Below, one piece after another: positions 10,757 through 19,598 of a DNA stretch of 42,049 nucleotides (position 1 is the stretch's first letter; every line of letters starts with the position of its first letter). The position numbers were made by a program, and so were the translations under genes. The stretch spans positions 1 to 42,049 of the forward strand of contig CANQMD010000004.1 in the NCBI GenBank assembly GCA_947624885.1. Reading direction: 5' to 3'. The notes beneath the pieces are model-generated. The model saw only the letters and a program-made list of their open reading frames with translations, did no database searches and had not been told where the DNA came from. The DNA comes from an uncultured Clostridia bacterium. Its GTDB lineage: Bacteria; Bacillota; Clostridia; Christensenellales; CAG-917.

Positions 10757-12646
10757 ATGAAAAAAGCCAAATTTTTGACGACATTGCTGGTGGCTGCTGT
10801 TTTTGTTTTGGCATGCTGCTTCTTCACTGCGTGCGATCCGGACCGGCTCGCCGCTCCCCTTGCGGTCAACATGGGCGTAGTCAAGGCGTTCAAAGCGATA
10901 GATCCCGTCGGCGAAGTGATAACTCAGACGGCGGTCGCAAGCGGCGAAAAGTACGCCGTCACGGTGATCGCGACCGACTATGTTGCCGAATACGTGCTTG
11001 ACCAAAATTTCAATGTGGAAACTCAAACGGGCATATTGGGCGCCGCGCCTGCGCAAGCCGCGATGTCGTTGCCGCAACCCTCCGCGCTTGAAAAAGCGTA
11101 TGCCGAGGCGCTTCGGCTGTCCGGACTTGACTCTCAAAGCGTGACGGGGTTTGACTTCGATCGCGAACGGTATATGGGCGAGAGCGTCTACAAGGTAGAG
11201 ATAGAGGAGATAGGCGCAAAGTACAAGTATATTTTTGCAGAATCTGACATGAGATTGCTTGACAGCGAGATCGAATTTGAAAACGACGCGCACACCGGCT
11301 CGTACATCGATCAAAGCAAGGCGTTCGACATCGCGCTTCGCGCCGCGGGTGTCAGCGAAAACGTCAGCGCTACAGCGGCAGTCAGAAGCGTTTTTGAGGG
11401 CGGCAAAAAGGTGCACAAAGTCAGTTTCGATCACGATGGGTATCGTTACGATGTCAGCGTGGACGCGGTCGGCGGCGACATCGTCAAATTTTCAAAAAGT
11501 CGTCTTGACGGCGCAGATCTTTCCTCGATCGCGCAGACCATTTCGGCAGACGACGCAAAAAGCGTTGCGTTTGCGTTTGTGTTTGCGGACGGCGAGGAGC
11601 AGACGGATTGCGTTTTCCGCAAGGTCAAGTTGGACAGAGAGGACGGGCAGTTTGTTTACGAGGTGGAGTTGCTCGTCAAAAATGCGGAGTACGAATTTGA
11701 GATATCCGCGACCGACGGCGCCATTCTTGATGTCGAGATAGACCAAGTCAAACCCGCAACACCCGCGCCGCTTCCCGAAAACAGGCAATTCATTACGCGC
11801 GATGAGGCGATCGCTGCGGTCAAACAGTTTGCGGGCAACGGCGTTTACATTCTTGAAGTCGAGATAGACAAGGAAAACGGAAAGTATATTTATGAGATAG
11901 AGGCTCGCGTCGGCGGCGTTGCTCGCGAGTACAAGATCGACGCTCTCACGGGCGAGATACTCAACGCGATCGCGCCGTCCGAGGTTGTGATATCCGACGA
12001 GGAAGCCGTGCAGATCGCAACGCGTGCGTTCGGGCTTGAAAACGCCGTGATAGATCACAAGATCGTCAAGTTCGAACATGAGCACGGAGCGCTTTGCTAC
12101 ACCGTCAAGCTGTATGTCGGAGCGATCGAATACGAAGCTGAGATAGACGGGGCGACAGGCGCGATCCTCAGCAAGGAGATCGACCGCGAGGACGACCTCC
12201 CTCCCACAATGGGAGCGCCTACCGTCACGCAAGAGCAAGCGATCGCCAAACTCAAGGAGTTTCTCGGCGATCAAACTAACGTCGTCATTGGAGAGGTTGA
12301 GTTGGAGTCGGAATACGGCAGGCAGTTCTATGATATAGAAGTGCGCGTCGACTCGCAGGAGATCGAGTACTTTGTGGACGCTTTCACAGGCGATGTGGGC
12401 AAAAAGGCGGATATCGTCAGCGGAGGCAAAGCCGTCATAGGCGAGGAAGCCGCGTTTGCTTTGGCGATCAAGGAGTTCGGCGTAGAGTCCCGACAAGCGG
12501 ACATTCGCCTGCGCAAGATCAAACTTGACCGCGACGACGGCAGACTTTGCTATGAGATAGAGTTTTTCATCGACGACCTCGAATACGAGTTGGAACTCGA
12601 TGCCGAAACAGGCGCAGTTCTCGAAAGATCCATATCCTATGATTGA
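10757..12646 (+). CDS. Multi-PepSY-repeat lipoprotein
   Basis: Lipoprotein signal MKKAKFLTTLLVAAVFVLACCFFTACDP; repeated ~70-aa units such as ITRDEAIAAVKQFAGNG...KYIYEIEARVGGVAREYKIDALTGEIL and ISDEEAVQIATRAFG...LCYTVKLYVGAIEYEAEIDGATGAIL, matching the PepSY pattern. Confidence 0.85.
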   Translation: MKKAKFLTTLLVAAVFVLACCFFTACDPDRLAAPLAVNMGVVKAFKAIDPVGEVITQTAVASGEKYAVTVIATDYVAEYVLDQNFNVETQTGILGAAPAQAAMSLPQPSALEKAYAEALRLSGLDSQSVTGFDFDRERYMGESVYKVEIEEIGAKYKYIFAESDMRLLDSEIEFENDAHTGSYIDQSKAFDIALRAAGVSENVSATAAVRSVFEGGKKVHKVSFDHDGYRYDVSVDAVGGDIVKFSKSRLDGADLSSIAQTISADDAKSVAFAFVFADGEEQTDCVFRKVKLDREDGQFVYEVELLVKNAEYEFEISATDGAILDVEIDQVKPATPAPLPENRQFITRDEAIAAVKQFAGNGVYILEVEIDKENGKYIYEIEARVGGVAREYKIDALTGEILNAIAPSEVVISDEEAVQIATRAFGLENAVIDHKIVKFEHEHGALCYTVKLYVGAIEYEAEIDGATGAILSKEIDREDDLPPTMGAPTVTQEQAIAKLKEFLGDQTNVVIGEVELESEYGRQFYDIEVRVDSQEIEYFVDAFTGDVGKKADIVSGGKAVIGEEAAFALAIKEFGVESRQADIRLRKIKLDRDDGRLCYEIEFFIDDLEYELELDAETGAVLERSISYD

Positions 12647-12666
12647 GGAAGTCGCATGATGAGATC

Positions 12667-12715
12667 AACAACAAAACGCGCAAAGCGCACCCCTAAAAAC
12701 GCGCGTTTTTGTTGT
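12667..12715 (+). terminator. Terminator-like hairpin after the PepSY gene
   Basis: ACAACAAAACGCGC ... GCGCGTTTTTGTTGT imperfect stem. Confidence 0.45.
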
Positions 12716-13052
12716 AGACCGACGGCGGACGATTTCAAAATCGCAAGTATCAGTCAAAATTGCATTTTCAATTGACAAATCGCGTTTTGTTACGCAGGGG
12801 ATGGAGGTATCGCCGCCCCTGCGTGTTTTTTCGTTTATTTTGCCTGTGGACAGAACGCGCCTCTCGTTTTTCCGGGCAACGTCGAGCGTCCCTCCTGACA
12901 AAAGCACGGCGCATTTTCCGATCGAAGCGCTTTAAGATTTCGCACGTCGGCCCTCGCAACCCACGCAAACTTTGTTTTCCCCTCTTGAAATAAATGTTGT
13001 TTTACGTTATTATATTTATATCAAATCCATCGCGGATGTTTTGGAGAAAAGT

Positions 13053-14756
13053 ATGGAAGAAAGAAAGTGGTTCAAAGAAATGTCGATGTATCAGATCTGG
13101 CCTCGCTCATTCAAGGACGGCAACGGCGACGGTATCGGCGACCTCAAGGGAGTCATGAGCAAACTAGACTACATCAAAAGCCTTGGCGTAGACGCGATCT
13201 GGTTTTCGCCGCTGTACGTATCGCCGCAGGCGGACTATGGCTACGACATTGCGGATTATTGCGACATCAACCCGGATTACGGCACGCTTGACGAGTTCAA
13301 GGAGGTGCTTGCCGCGGCGCACGAGCGCGGGCTGAAGGTGATCATGGATCTGGTGATCAATCACACGTCCGACCAACACGAGTGGTTCAAGAAGAGCGTC
13401 AAGCGCGAGGAGCCTTTCACGGACTTTTACATTTGGCGTGACGGCAAGGGCAAAAACGGCAAAAAAGCGCCCAACAATTGGATGTCCACATTCCCCGGCT
13501 CCGCGTGGGAGTACGTTCCGGAAAGAGGGCAGTATTATCTGCATCTGTACGCCAAGGAGCAGCCGGACCTCAATCATGACAACCCCACCGTGCGCGAGTA
13601 CATAAAAAAGGTCATGCGTTTTTGGCTGGATATGGGCGTAGACGGCTTCCGCGAGGATGTCATCACGGAGATCAGCAAGGCGGACGGTTTGCCCAACGGA
13701 TTCCCGCTCATGCCCGCCTCCCGCGGCATGGAGCATTACAATCACGGTCCGCACATTCACGAGTATCTCAGCGACTATCGCACGGTGATCAAGGACTACG
13801 ACGCATTCCAGGTGGGCGAAGCGCCGCTGCTCACGCCCAAAAAGGCGCTTGGCTACGTTGTGGGGGACGAAAGGGAGCTTGACATGTGCATAGGTTTCCA
13901 GCATATGGAGGCGGACTGCATCCTCATAGGCTGGCTCAAAACGCCGTTCTCTCTCAAAAAACTCAAAAAGGTGTACGACAATTGGCAGACCACGCTTTAT
14001 CAAAAGGGCTGGAACGCCAACTATCTTGAAAACCACGACCAACCGCGCGTCATTTCTCGCTACGGCAGCGAAAAGTACCGCGTCGAAAGCGGCAAGGCGC
14101 TCGCGATGATGTATTCCTTCCTCAGCGGCACGCAATTCATCTATCAGGGGCAGGAGATAGGCATGACCTGTCCATATTTCGACAAATATCCCGAGGGGAC
14201 GGATCCTTGGGCGCAATTCAAGGACGTTTCCACATTCTGCGTGCGCGACCTTATGCGCAAGTTCGGATTCAGCCAGAAACACATTCTCAAGGTGGCGCAC
14301 ACGGCGGCGCGTGACTGCGCCAGAACGCCCGTACAGTGGACCGCAGGCAAAAACGCGGGCTTCAGCGACGGCGAGCCGTGGTATGCCGTCAACCCCAACT
14401 ACACCGAGGTCAACGTCGAGGCGGCGGAAAAGGATCCCAACAGCCTTTTGAATTTCTACCGCAAGATCATCGCCCTCCGCAAGCAGTACAAGGATGCCGC
14501 GGTCTATGGCAAGTTTGAGATCCACCTCAAGCGCCACCCCCACCTCTTTGTCTATGACAAGATCGCAGAGGACGGCACCAAACTCACCGTTGTCCTCAAC
14601 CTCAGCGACAAAGCCATTCCCTGCAAAAAGTTCGCCAAGTACATTCCTTCCGACGCGCAGGAACTTCTCTCCGTCTATGACGGGTGCTCGTTTGCGGCGG
14701 TGACCAAACCGTATGAGGGAAAACTCTACATCTCAAACGTCCGTACGGGCGAATAA
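13053..14756 (+). CDS. GH13 family alpha-glucosidase (oligo-1,6-glucosidase-like)
   Basis: MEERKWFKEMSMYQIWPRSFKDGNGDGIGDLKGVMSKLDYIKSLGVDAIWFSPLYVSPQADYGYDIADY...DLVINHTSDQHEWF...GVDGFREDVI...YLENHDQPRVISR, i.e. GH13 conserved regions. ATG at 13053 preferred over the 12972 extension. Confidence 0.93.
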   Translation: MEERKWFKEMSMYQIWPRSFKDGNGDGIGDLKGVMSKLDYIKSLGVDAIWFSPLYVSPQADYGYDIADYCDINPDYGTLDEFKEVLAAAHERGLKVIMDLVINHTSDQHEWFKKSVKREEPFTDFYIWRDGKGKNGKKAPNNWMSTFPGSAWEYVPERGQYYLHLYAKEQPDLNHDNPTVREYIKKVMRFWLDMGVDGFREDVITEISKADGLPNGFPLMPASRGMEHYNHGPHIHEYLSDYRTVIKDYDAFQVGEAPLLTPKKALGYVVGDERELDMCIGFQHMEADCILIGWLKTPFSLKKLKKVYDNWQTTLYQKGWNANYLENHDQPRVISRYGSEKYRVESGKALAMMYSFLSGTQFIYQGQEIGMTCPYFDKYPEGTDPWAQFKDVSTFCVRDLMRKFGFSQKHILKVAHTAARDCARTPVQWTAGKNAGFSDGEPWYAVNPNYTEVNVEAAEKDPNSLLNFYRKIIALRKQYKDAAVYGKFEIHLKRHPHLFVYDKIAEDGTKLTVVLNLSDKAIPCKKFAKYIPSDAQELLSVYDGCSFAAVTKPYEGKLYISNVRTGE

Positions 14757-14857
14757 CTGCGTCAGCGCCGCTTTTGCGAGCAATCACGTACACACAGTAC
14801 GCTCATGCCTTCAAAAGGAGGCGCTTTCTTGTTCTTCATCCCGTACGGCCGTTTGAG
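14732..14857. repeat. Long imperfect palindrome overlapping the 3' end of the GH13 gene
   Basis: Outer arms CTCAAACGTCCGTACGGG (14732-14749) and CCCGTACGGCCGTTTGAG (14840-14857), 17/18 complementary; nested arms GCGCCGCTTTTG... and ...CAAAAGGAGGCGC around CGTAC-ACACA-GTACG. Confidence 0.7.
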
Positions 14858-14983
14858 GCGATACACCTCGATCGTAGCATTGCAACAATTTCATATAATA
14901 GCAAATTCCGCACTTTATCATACAAAACCAGTTGTATAAACACGCAATTCTGAGCGTTGACAATACAGTTCTCTTTTCGCGTT

Positions 14984-15151
14984 GTCATTCTGAGCGCAGT
15001 CGAAGAATCCCCCTGATAGAGGCACCCACGTCCAGGCGTTTCCCATCCTCTCTGTCATTTTGAGCCTGTCGAAGAATCCCCCTGATAGAGGCACCCACGT
15101 CCAGGCGTTTCCCATCCTCTCTGTCATTCTGAGCGCAGTCGAAGAATCCCC
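14984..15151. repeat. Dispersed repeat family A, three tandem copies (~70-bp period)
   Basis: GTCATTCTGAGCGCAGTCGAAGAATCCCC-like copies at 14984, 15054, 15123; the first two units share the trailing AGAGGCACCCACGTCCAGGCGTTTCCCATCCTCTCT. Confidence 0.9.
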
Positions 15152-15185
15152 TTTGTAGAGGTATAACTCCGGTCATTGTATAGAA

Positions 15186-15242
15186 AAGGCTCCCTTTAGC
15201 AAGGGGAGCTGTCCGCCGAATATCGGCGGACTGAGGGGATTG
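15186..15242. repeat. Dispersed double-hairpin repeat family B
   Basis: AAGGCTCCCTTTAGCAAGGGGAGCTGTCCGCCGAATATCGGCGGACTGAGGGGATTG; contains perfect GTCCGCCGA-ATA-TCGGCGGAC hairpin. Confidence 0.9.
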
Positions 15243-15283
15243 CCCCCCCCCTTACTACCCCTCTCCGCCCATATATTTGCATT

Positions 15284-15340
15284 GGGGACGGGGGAAACAC
15301 CGCTTGAAATGAAAATTTATTTCATTTTTGCCCCGTCCCC
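15284..15340. repeat. Dispersed inverted-repeat family C (GGGGACGGGG...CCCCGTCCCC)
   Basis: GGGGACGGGGGAAACACCGCTTGAAATGAAAATTTATTTCATTTTTGCCCCGTCCCC; near-identical second copy at 40961-41017. Confidence 0.9.
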
Positions 15341-15496
15341 AACGAAAATAAAATATCAACCTAGTCGAAGCAATCACCCCAACCTTTGTCCGAGTGCTCT
15401 TATACAAGTACCACGCCTAGTCCGAGCCGCCACGCCTGTTCGCTATTCTCCGCCCAAAGCCCTGTCCAAGCCTCTCCCCTTGTTTCTCCGCCAACA

Positions 15497-15521
15497 AAAA
15501 AAAGCGGGCAACGGCCCGCTT
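15497..15521 (-). terminator. Rho-independent terminator of the tmk-holB-ricT operon
   Basis: On minus: AAGCGGGC-CGTT-GCCCGCTT followed by TTTTTT; just downstream of the ricT stop at 15541. Confidence 0.8.
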
Positions 15522-15540
15522 CTCCAAGCGCAGGGGGCGA

Positions 15541-16401
15541 TCATTTTTCCTCATCGTCGGGCATTGCGTCGATTTCCGCGGTTGACTGTCTTTCCCCGAT
15601 GTGCATCTCGTCGATGGAGTAGGTTTTGATGTCAAACGAGCCGTCCTTCAGCATCACTTTGACGCGAGCGCTCTGTTTCAGCAAGTCGTTTGATTCCACG
15701 GTACCTTCGCCGTCGGGGGTGCGGACCTTGCTGCCGACCTTGGGCATAAGTTTGTATGTTTGGGCGTAGTAGTCGTTTTCGTACTTAAGGCAGCACATAA
15801 GTCTGCCGCACACGCCGTTGATCTTTTGGGGATTGAGCGACAGTCCTTGCACTTTTGCCATTTTGATAGACACTTTTTCAAAGTCGGGCAGGTGAGTAGT
15901 GCAGCAGCAGGGGCGGCCGCACGGAGCCAGAGCGCCGCGCATTTTGATGTCGTCGCGCTCGTAGATCTGCCTCAGGTCGATCCTTGTCTTAAAGATCGAA
16001 GCCAGCACGCGCACAAGTTCGCGGAAGTCCACTCTCCCTTCGGCGGTGAAGTAGAAGATCAGTTTGGAGCGGTCAAAGGTATATTCCGCGTCCACAAGTT
16101 TCATGGGCACGCCCATCTCGGTGATCTTCTCGTGCATGATCATCAGCGCGTTGTCCTTATCCGCGAGGTTTTTCTTCAGCTGAGCGAAGTCGGCGGGGGT
16201 AGCCTTGCGCACGACGGGTTTCAGCGGCGGCACGATCTCGCTGTCGTCCACCTCCTTATTCGGGATCACGACGGTGGCAAACTCCAGCCCTCTCGGCGTT
16301 TCCACGATCGCGCCGTCGTCCATTTCAAAATCGATCCCCACGGGGTCAAAGTAATACGCTTTTGTAGAGTTGCGATATTTCAATCCAACGATCATTGCCA
16401 T
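15541..16401 (-). CDS. ricT: PSP1-domain protein RicT (YaaT)
   Basis: Cys-rich motifs CGRPCCCTTHLPDFEKVSIKMAK and NGVCGRLMCCLKYEN typical of PSP1/RicT; downstream of holB as in other Firmicutes. Confidence 0.92.
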   Translation of the reverse strand: MAMIVGLKYRNSTKAYYFDPVGIDFEMDDGAIVETPRGLEFATVVIPNKEVDDSEIVPPLKPVVRKATPADFAQLKKNLADKDNALMIMHEKITEMGVPMKLVDAEYTFDRSKLIFYFTAEGRVDFRELVRVLASIFKTRIDLRQIYERDDIKMRGALAPCGRPCCCTTHLPDFEKVSIKMAKVQGLSLNPQKINGVCGRLMCCLKYENDYYAQTYKLMPKVGSKVRTPDGEGTVESNDLLKQSARVKVMLKDGSFDIKTYSIDEMHIGERQSTAEIDAMPDDEEK

Positions 16402-17363
16402 TTATGTTTTACCTCCAACATACAAAACAGAAGATTATCGATCGACGCCTGCAAATTCACATTGAGGCTCGTTTTTTTGCGCACCGCGTTGATCTGCGTC
16501 AAAATTTCCGCCAACGCGCGGTCGCTGAATTTCTCGCTCAAAGCGCCGATATCCGCATTGAGCGCTTTCGCTATGGTGTTGTTGGGATCGTGCTTAAACA
16601 CCAGCGCGTCCCTCACGATTATTGACAGAACGTCCAAAAAAACGTTCGGATCTTTCATTGCCTGCACGGCGGGGGACAGTTCCACCACGTCGGAACTTTT
16701 GTTGAGGCGGCAGAGCAGGGAAGCCGCCGCGTCGTAGTACGCGATGTAGTCCTGCGACTCCGCAATTGCCAGCGCTTTCCCCGGCATACCGTCCGAGCAC
16801 GCGGCGGCGACGGCGGCGATATGCTCGTCTTTGCCCATGTTCAGCAGTTCCTCGTATATCTCCTTTTCGTCCACGCGGTCTATGAAGATCGCGCTGCAAC
16901 GCGACCGTACCGTTTCCAGCAGGCCGAGTTCGTTTTCCACCTGCAGCAAAAACGTGACGTTTTCGGGCGGCTCCTCCAGCGTTTTCAAAAACTTATTTTG
17001 CGATGTCGCGTTCATGAGGTCCGCGCGATGAATCACATATATTTTTCTGCCGCTCAGCCCGCGCATATTCACGGTGGAGATCAACTCCAGCACGTCGTCT
17101 TTTTTTATGTCCGTGCGTTCTAGGTTGAAGTGCAGCACGTCGGCGTGCGTTTTATGCAGCACTTTGCGGCACTCCACGCATTCCAGACAGCCCCCGTTCG
17201 GGCAAAACGCGTTTGCGGCGACAAGCAGACAAAAGCTGTCCGCAAGATCGCTGTCCGCGCACACGATGCGATATGCGTGCCCCAGCCCTTTTTTGATGTC
17301 GGCAAGCATAATTTCAAATGCCCGCGACGCTTTCAGGGATTTTTCAAACGCAAGTTCGCTCAC
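16392..17363 (-). CDS. holB: DNA polymerase III delta' subunit
   Basis: Zinc-binding CPNGGCLECVECRK, KIYVIHRADLMNATSQNKFLKTLEEPPENVTFLL; overlaps tmk and ricT by a few bases. Confidence 0.92.
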   Translation of the reverse strand: MSELAFEKSLKASRAFEIMLADIKKGLGHAYRIVCADSDLADSFCLLVAANAFCPNGGCLECVECRKVLHKTHADVLHFNLERTDIKKDDVLELISTVNMRGLSGRKIYVIHRADLMNATSQNKFLKTLEEPPENVTFLLQVENELGLLETVRSRCSAIFIDRVDEKEIYEELLNMGKDEHIAAVAAACSDGMPGKALAIAESQDYIAYYDAAASLLCRLNKSSDVVELSPAVQAMKDPNVFLDVLSIIVRDALVFKHDPNNTIAKALNADIGALSEKFSDRALAEILTQINAVRKKTSLNVNLQASIDNLLFCMLEVKHKWQ

Positions 17364-17968
17364 TTGATCGCCCCTCTATTTTTCAACTCCTCGATGATAT
17401 GCTTTGACGTCGCATATTTGTCAAAATCGGGTTTTATGCATACAAAACGCGACGGTGAAAGCGCGATTTCTGCAAGATAGCCCTCATACACTCTCTCAAA
17501 AAAGTCGTCGGGTTGCTCCTCGATCCTGTCCGCTTTTCGATCTCCTCGCCAATTGCTTTTTGGGGCAAGATCCAAAAACACCGTCACGTCGGGCATGCAC
17601 CCGTCAATGGCGAAGGCGTTTATTCTTTTGACCGTATCCGCCCCCAGCATGCGCCCATAACCTTGATACGCGACCGAGCTGTCCAAATACCTGTCGCAGA
17701 TGATCAACTTGCCGTTTTCCAGCGCGGGTTTTATGACTTCGCGCACAAGTTGCGCTCTGCTCGCGGCGTACAGCAAAGCCTCGGTCATGCTCGACATGGT
17801 TTTGTTTTTTTTGTCCAGGATCACCTCTCTTATCTGTTCGGATATATCGGTGCTCCCCGGCTCGCGGATATACAGCGCGTCCTGACCCGTTTTTTCCAGA
17901 TATTCTTTCAGCAGTCTGAGTTGCGTGGATTTTCCCACGCCTTCAGAGCCCTCGAATGTGACAAACAT
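17360..17968 (-). CDS. tmk: Thymidylate kinase
   Basis: MFVTFEGSEGVGKSTQLRLLKEYL, DRYLDSSVAYQGYGR; ATG at 17968 with GGAGGAA at 17973-17979. Confidence 0.95.
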   Translation of the reverse strand: MFVTFEGSEGVGKSTQLRLLKEYLEKTGQDALYIREPGSTDISEQIREVILDKKNKTMSSMTEALLYAASRAQLVREVIKPALENGKLIICDRYLDSSVAYQGYGRMLGADTVKRINAFAIDGCMPDVTVFLDLAPKSNWRGDRKADRIEEQPDDFFERVYEGYLAEIALSPSRFVCIKPDFDKYATSKHIIEELKNRGAIK

Positions 17969-18042
17969 AGCAATTCCTCCGAGCGTCAATATATTTTAGC
18001 ACAAATTTACTCTCATAACAAGCAATTGACGGTGCTTTTTGG

Positions 18043-19413
18043 TCACAACAGAATATCGAACTCCCTGTCGCTCACGTCCGCGTGCGTAGCGTTGAACTGC
18101 GACAGGTACGGTTTTATGCAAGCGGTCAGCCACTCGTTCTCGCGGTAGTTTGCGGAGTTCCCTTCTTCCCACGCCTGTTTTATCTGCTCGTATTCGTCCG
18201 TCAGGAAGTTGGCTTGCCTATGGTCCTCCTTGAGGTTAAGCAGCCCCCATGACGAGTTTGTCGCGGCGTGTTTGAAGTTCCAGGTGGTGAAGTTCCAGCC
18301 CATGCCGCAGTAGAGTTCGATCACGCCCTTCCACGCCTGTTCGTCCGTCTGCGAGCCTTCGCCAAAGCGAGCGTCGTCGCCCCACACGTTGAATTCGCCC
18401 ACAAACGTCGGCACGCCCCTATCGGCGATAGCCAGCGTCGCGAGTTTGAGGTTGTAAAACATCGAGTTTGACATGCTGCCTTCGCTCGCCCAGTTGTAGT
18501 GGTGATATTGATATATCACGTTTTCCCAGCCGTACTGTGCGGGATCGGGCAGATTTGCCGCCTCCCAGCACGATTCCATACATACGGCGTGATTCTTGTC
18601 CACACTGCGGATCGCCTTATACAGTTCGTCAAAGTAGTCCCACACGACCTTGTCTGTAGTTTGAGTTCCGTTTGCGTCCTTGATCCCCGGCTCGTTCAGC
18701 AAGTCAAAAAACGCCACGCAGCGCTCGTCCTTATATCTTGCCGCGACCTCCACCCACAGATCCTTTGTTTTTTGCCTGCAAATTTCGCCGATCTCGTCGT
18801 CGCGCCACAGCTGTCCGCCGCTTGGGACGGAGATATCGCCGGAGTGATCGTTGCCGTTTTGCGACCCCACCGCGCCGTGCAGATCCAAAATGATGTACAG
18901 CCCGTACTTTTTGCACATTTCCACCGCCCAATCTATGCGATCGAACGCGTCGTCGCGCAGCGCTAGGTCCTCAAACGGAGTCCGCTTGTATTCGCCCGCC
19001 GTTTCGTCATATTGCACCGCGTCGTAGATGTTCATATACGTGAACGGCAGGCGCACGCAGTTCATACCAAGGCTTTTCACAAACTCGAAGTCCTTTTCCG
19101 TCACCCAGTTGTCCTCGTATGCGGCAATCAGTTTTTCCGCGTCCTCTTTGCCGAAGCGGTTAGCCAATTCGATCAACATATCGATCTGCCCGTACTCTCT
19201 GCCTATGTCCGTCGGCGACAGCCAGCTTTCCTGCACCAGCCAACCGCCCAGGTTGGTCCCCGTCAGGCCGAACGGCTTACCGCTGCCGTCCAGCAGATTT
19301 TCCCCGTCCGTTTTCACAAAGTCGACCCTGGCGCGATCGCAACCCGCAAAGCCGATCGCCACCGCCGCGAAGATCACCGCGACGACAAGCGCAAGCGCAA
19401 CATATTTTCTCAT
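18043..19413 (-). CDS. Secreted/lipoprotein glycoside hydrolase family 5-like protein
   Basis: MRKYVALALVVAVIFAAVAIGFAGCDRA lipobox; GTNLGGWLVQESWLSP, MNCVRLPFTYMN, YIILDLHGAVGSQNG, FDLLNEPG, FVGEFNVWG match GH5 conserved motifs. Confidence 0.87.
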   Translation of the reverse strand: MRKYVALALVVAVIFAAVAIGFAGCDRARVDFVKTDGENLLDGSGKPFGLTGTNLGGWLVQESWLSPTDIGREYGQIDMLIELANRFGKEDAEKLIAAYEDNWVTEKDFEFVKSLGMNCVRLPFTYMNIYDAVQYDETAGEYKRTPFEDLALRDDAFDRIDWAVEMCKKYGLYIILDLHGAVGSQNGNDHSGDISVPSGGQLWRDDEIGEICRQKTKDLWVEVAARYKDERCVAFFDLLNEPGIKDANGTQTTDKVVWDYFDELYKAIRSVDKNHAVCMESCWEAANLPDPAQYGWENVIYQYHHYNWASEGSMSNSMFYNLKLATLAIADRGVPTFVGEFNVWGDDARFGEGSQTDEQAWKGVIELYCGMGWNFTTWNFKHAATNSSWGLLNLKEDHRQANFLTDEYEQIKQAWEEGNSANYRENEWLTACIKPYLSQFNATHADVSDREFDILL

Positions 19414-19598
19414 AATTCCTCCCAAAAGGGCGACTTGCCCCTCGATTTGACCTTATGCAGACATTATAACAGCAAAAACGCCTATGTTCAAGCAGGTTTT
19501 TCTTGACGAAACGCGATCATTTGTATTAAACTTGTCTATTATAGACAAAGCCGCCATCAAAAATATGATCGGCAAGCAAAAAACGGTGGACGCAAACT

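Noticed and set aside
14985-15176. Short repetitive minus ORFs (MTERMGNAWTWVPLSGGFFDRLK...)
   Set aside because: Translation of family A tandem repeats, not a protein.
14918-15250. CRISPR array suspected from ~70-bp spaced repeats
   Set aside because: The intervening sequence is itself repeated, only three units are present and no cas genes are visible.
19426-19598. T-box riboswitch upstream of leuS (and 22020-22121 upstream of serS)
   Set aside because: I could not find a T-box-like conserved sequence or an antiterminator/terminator pair; the leaders are too short.
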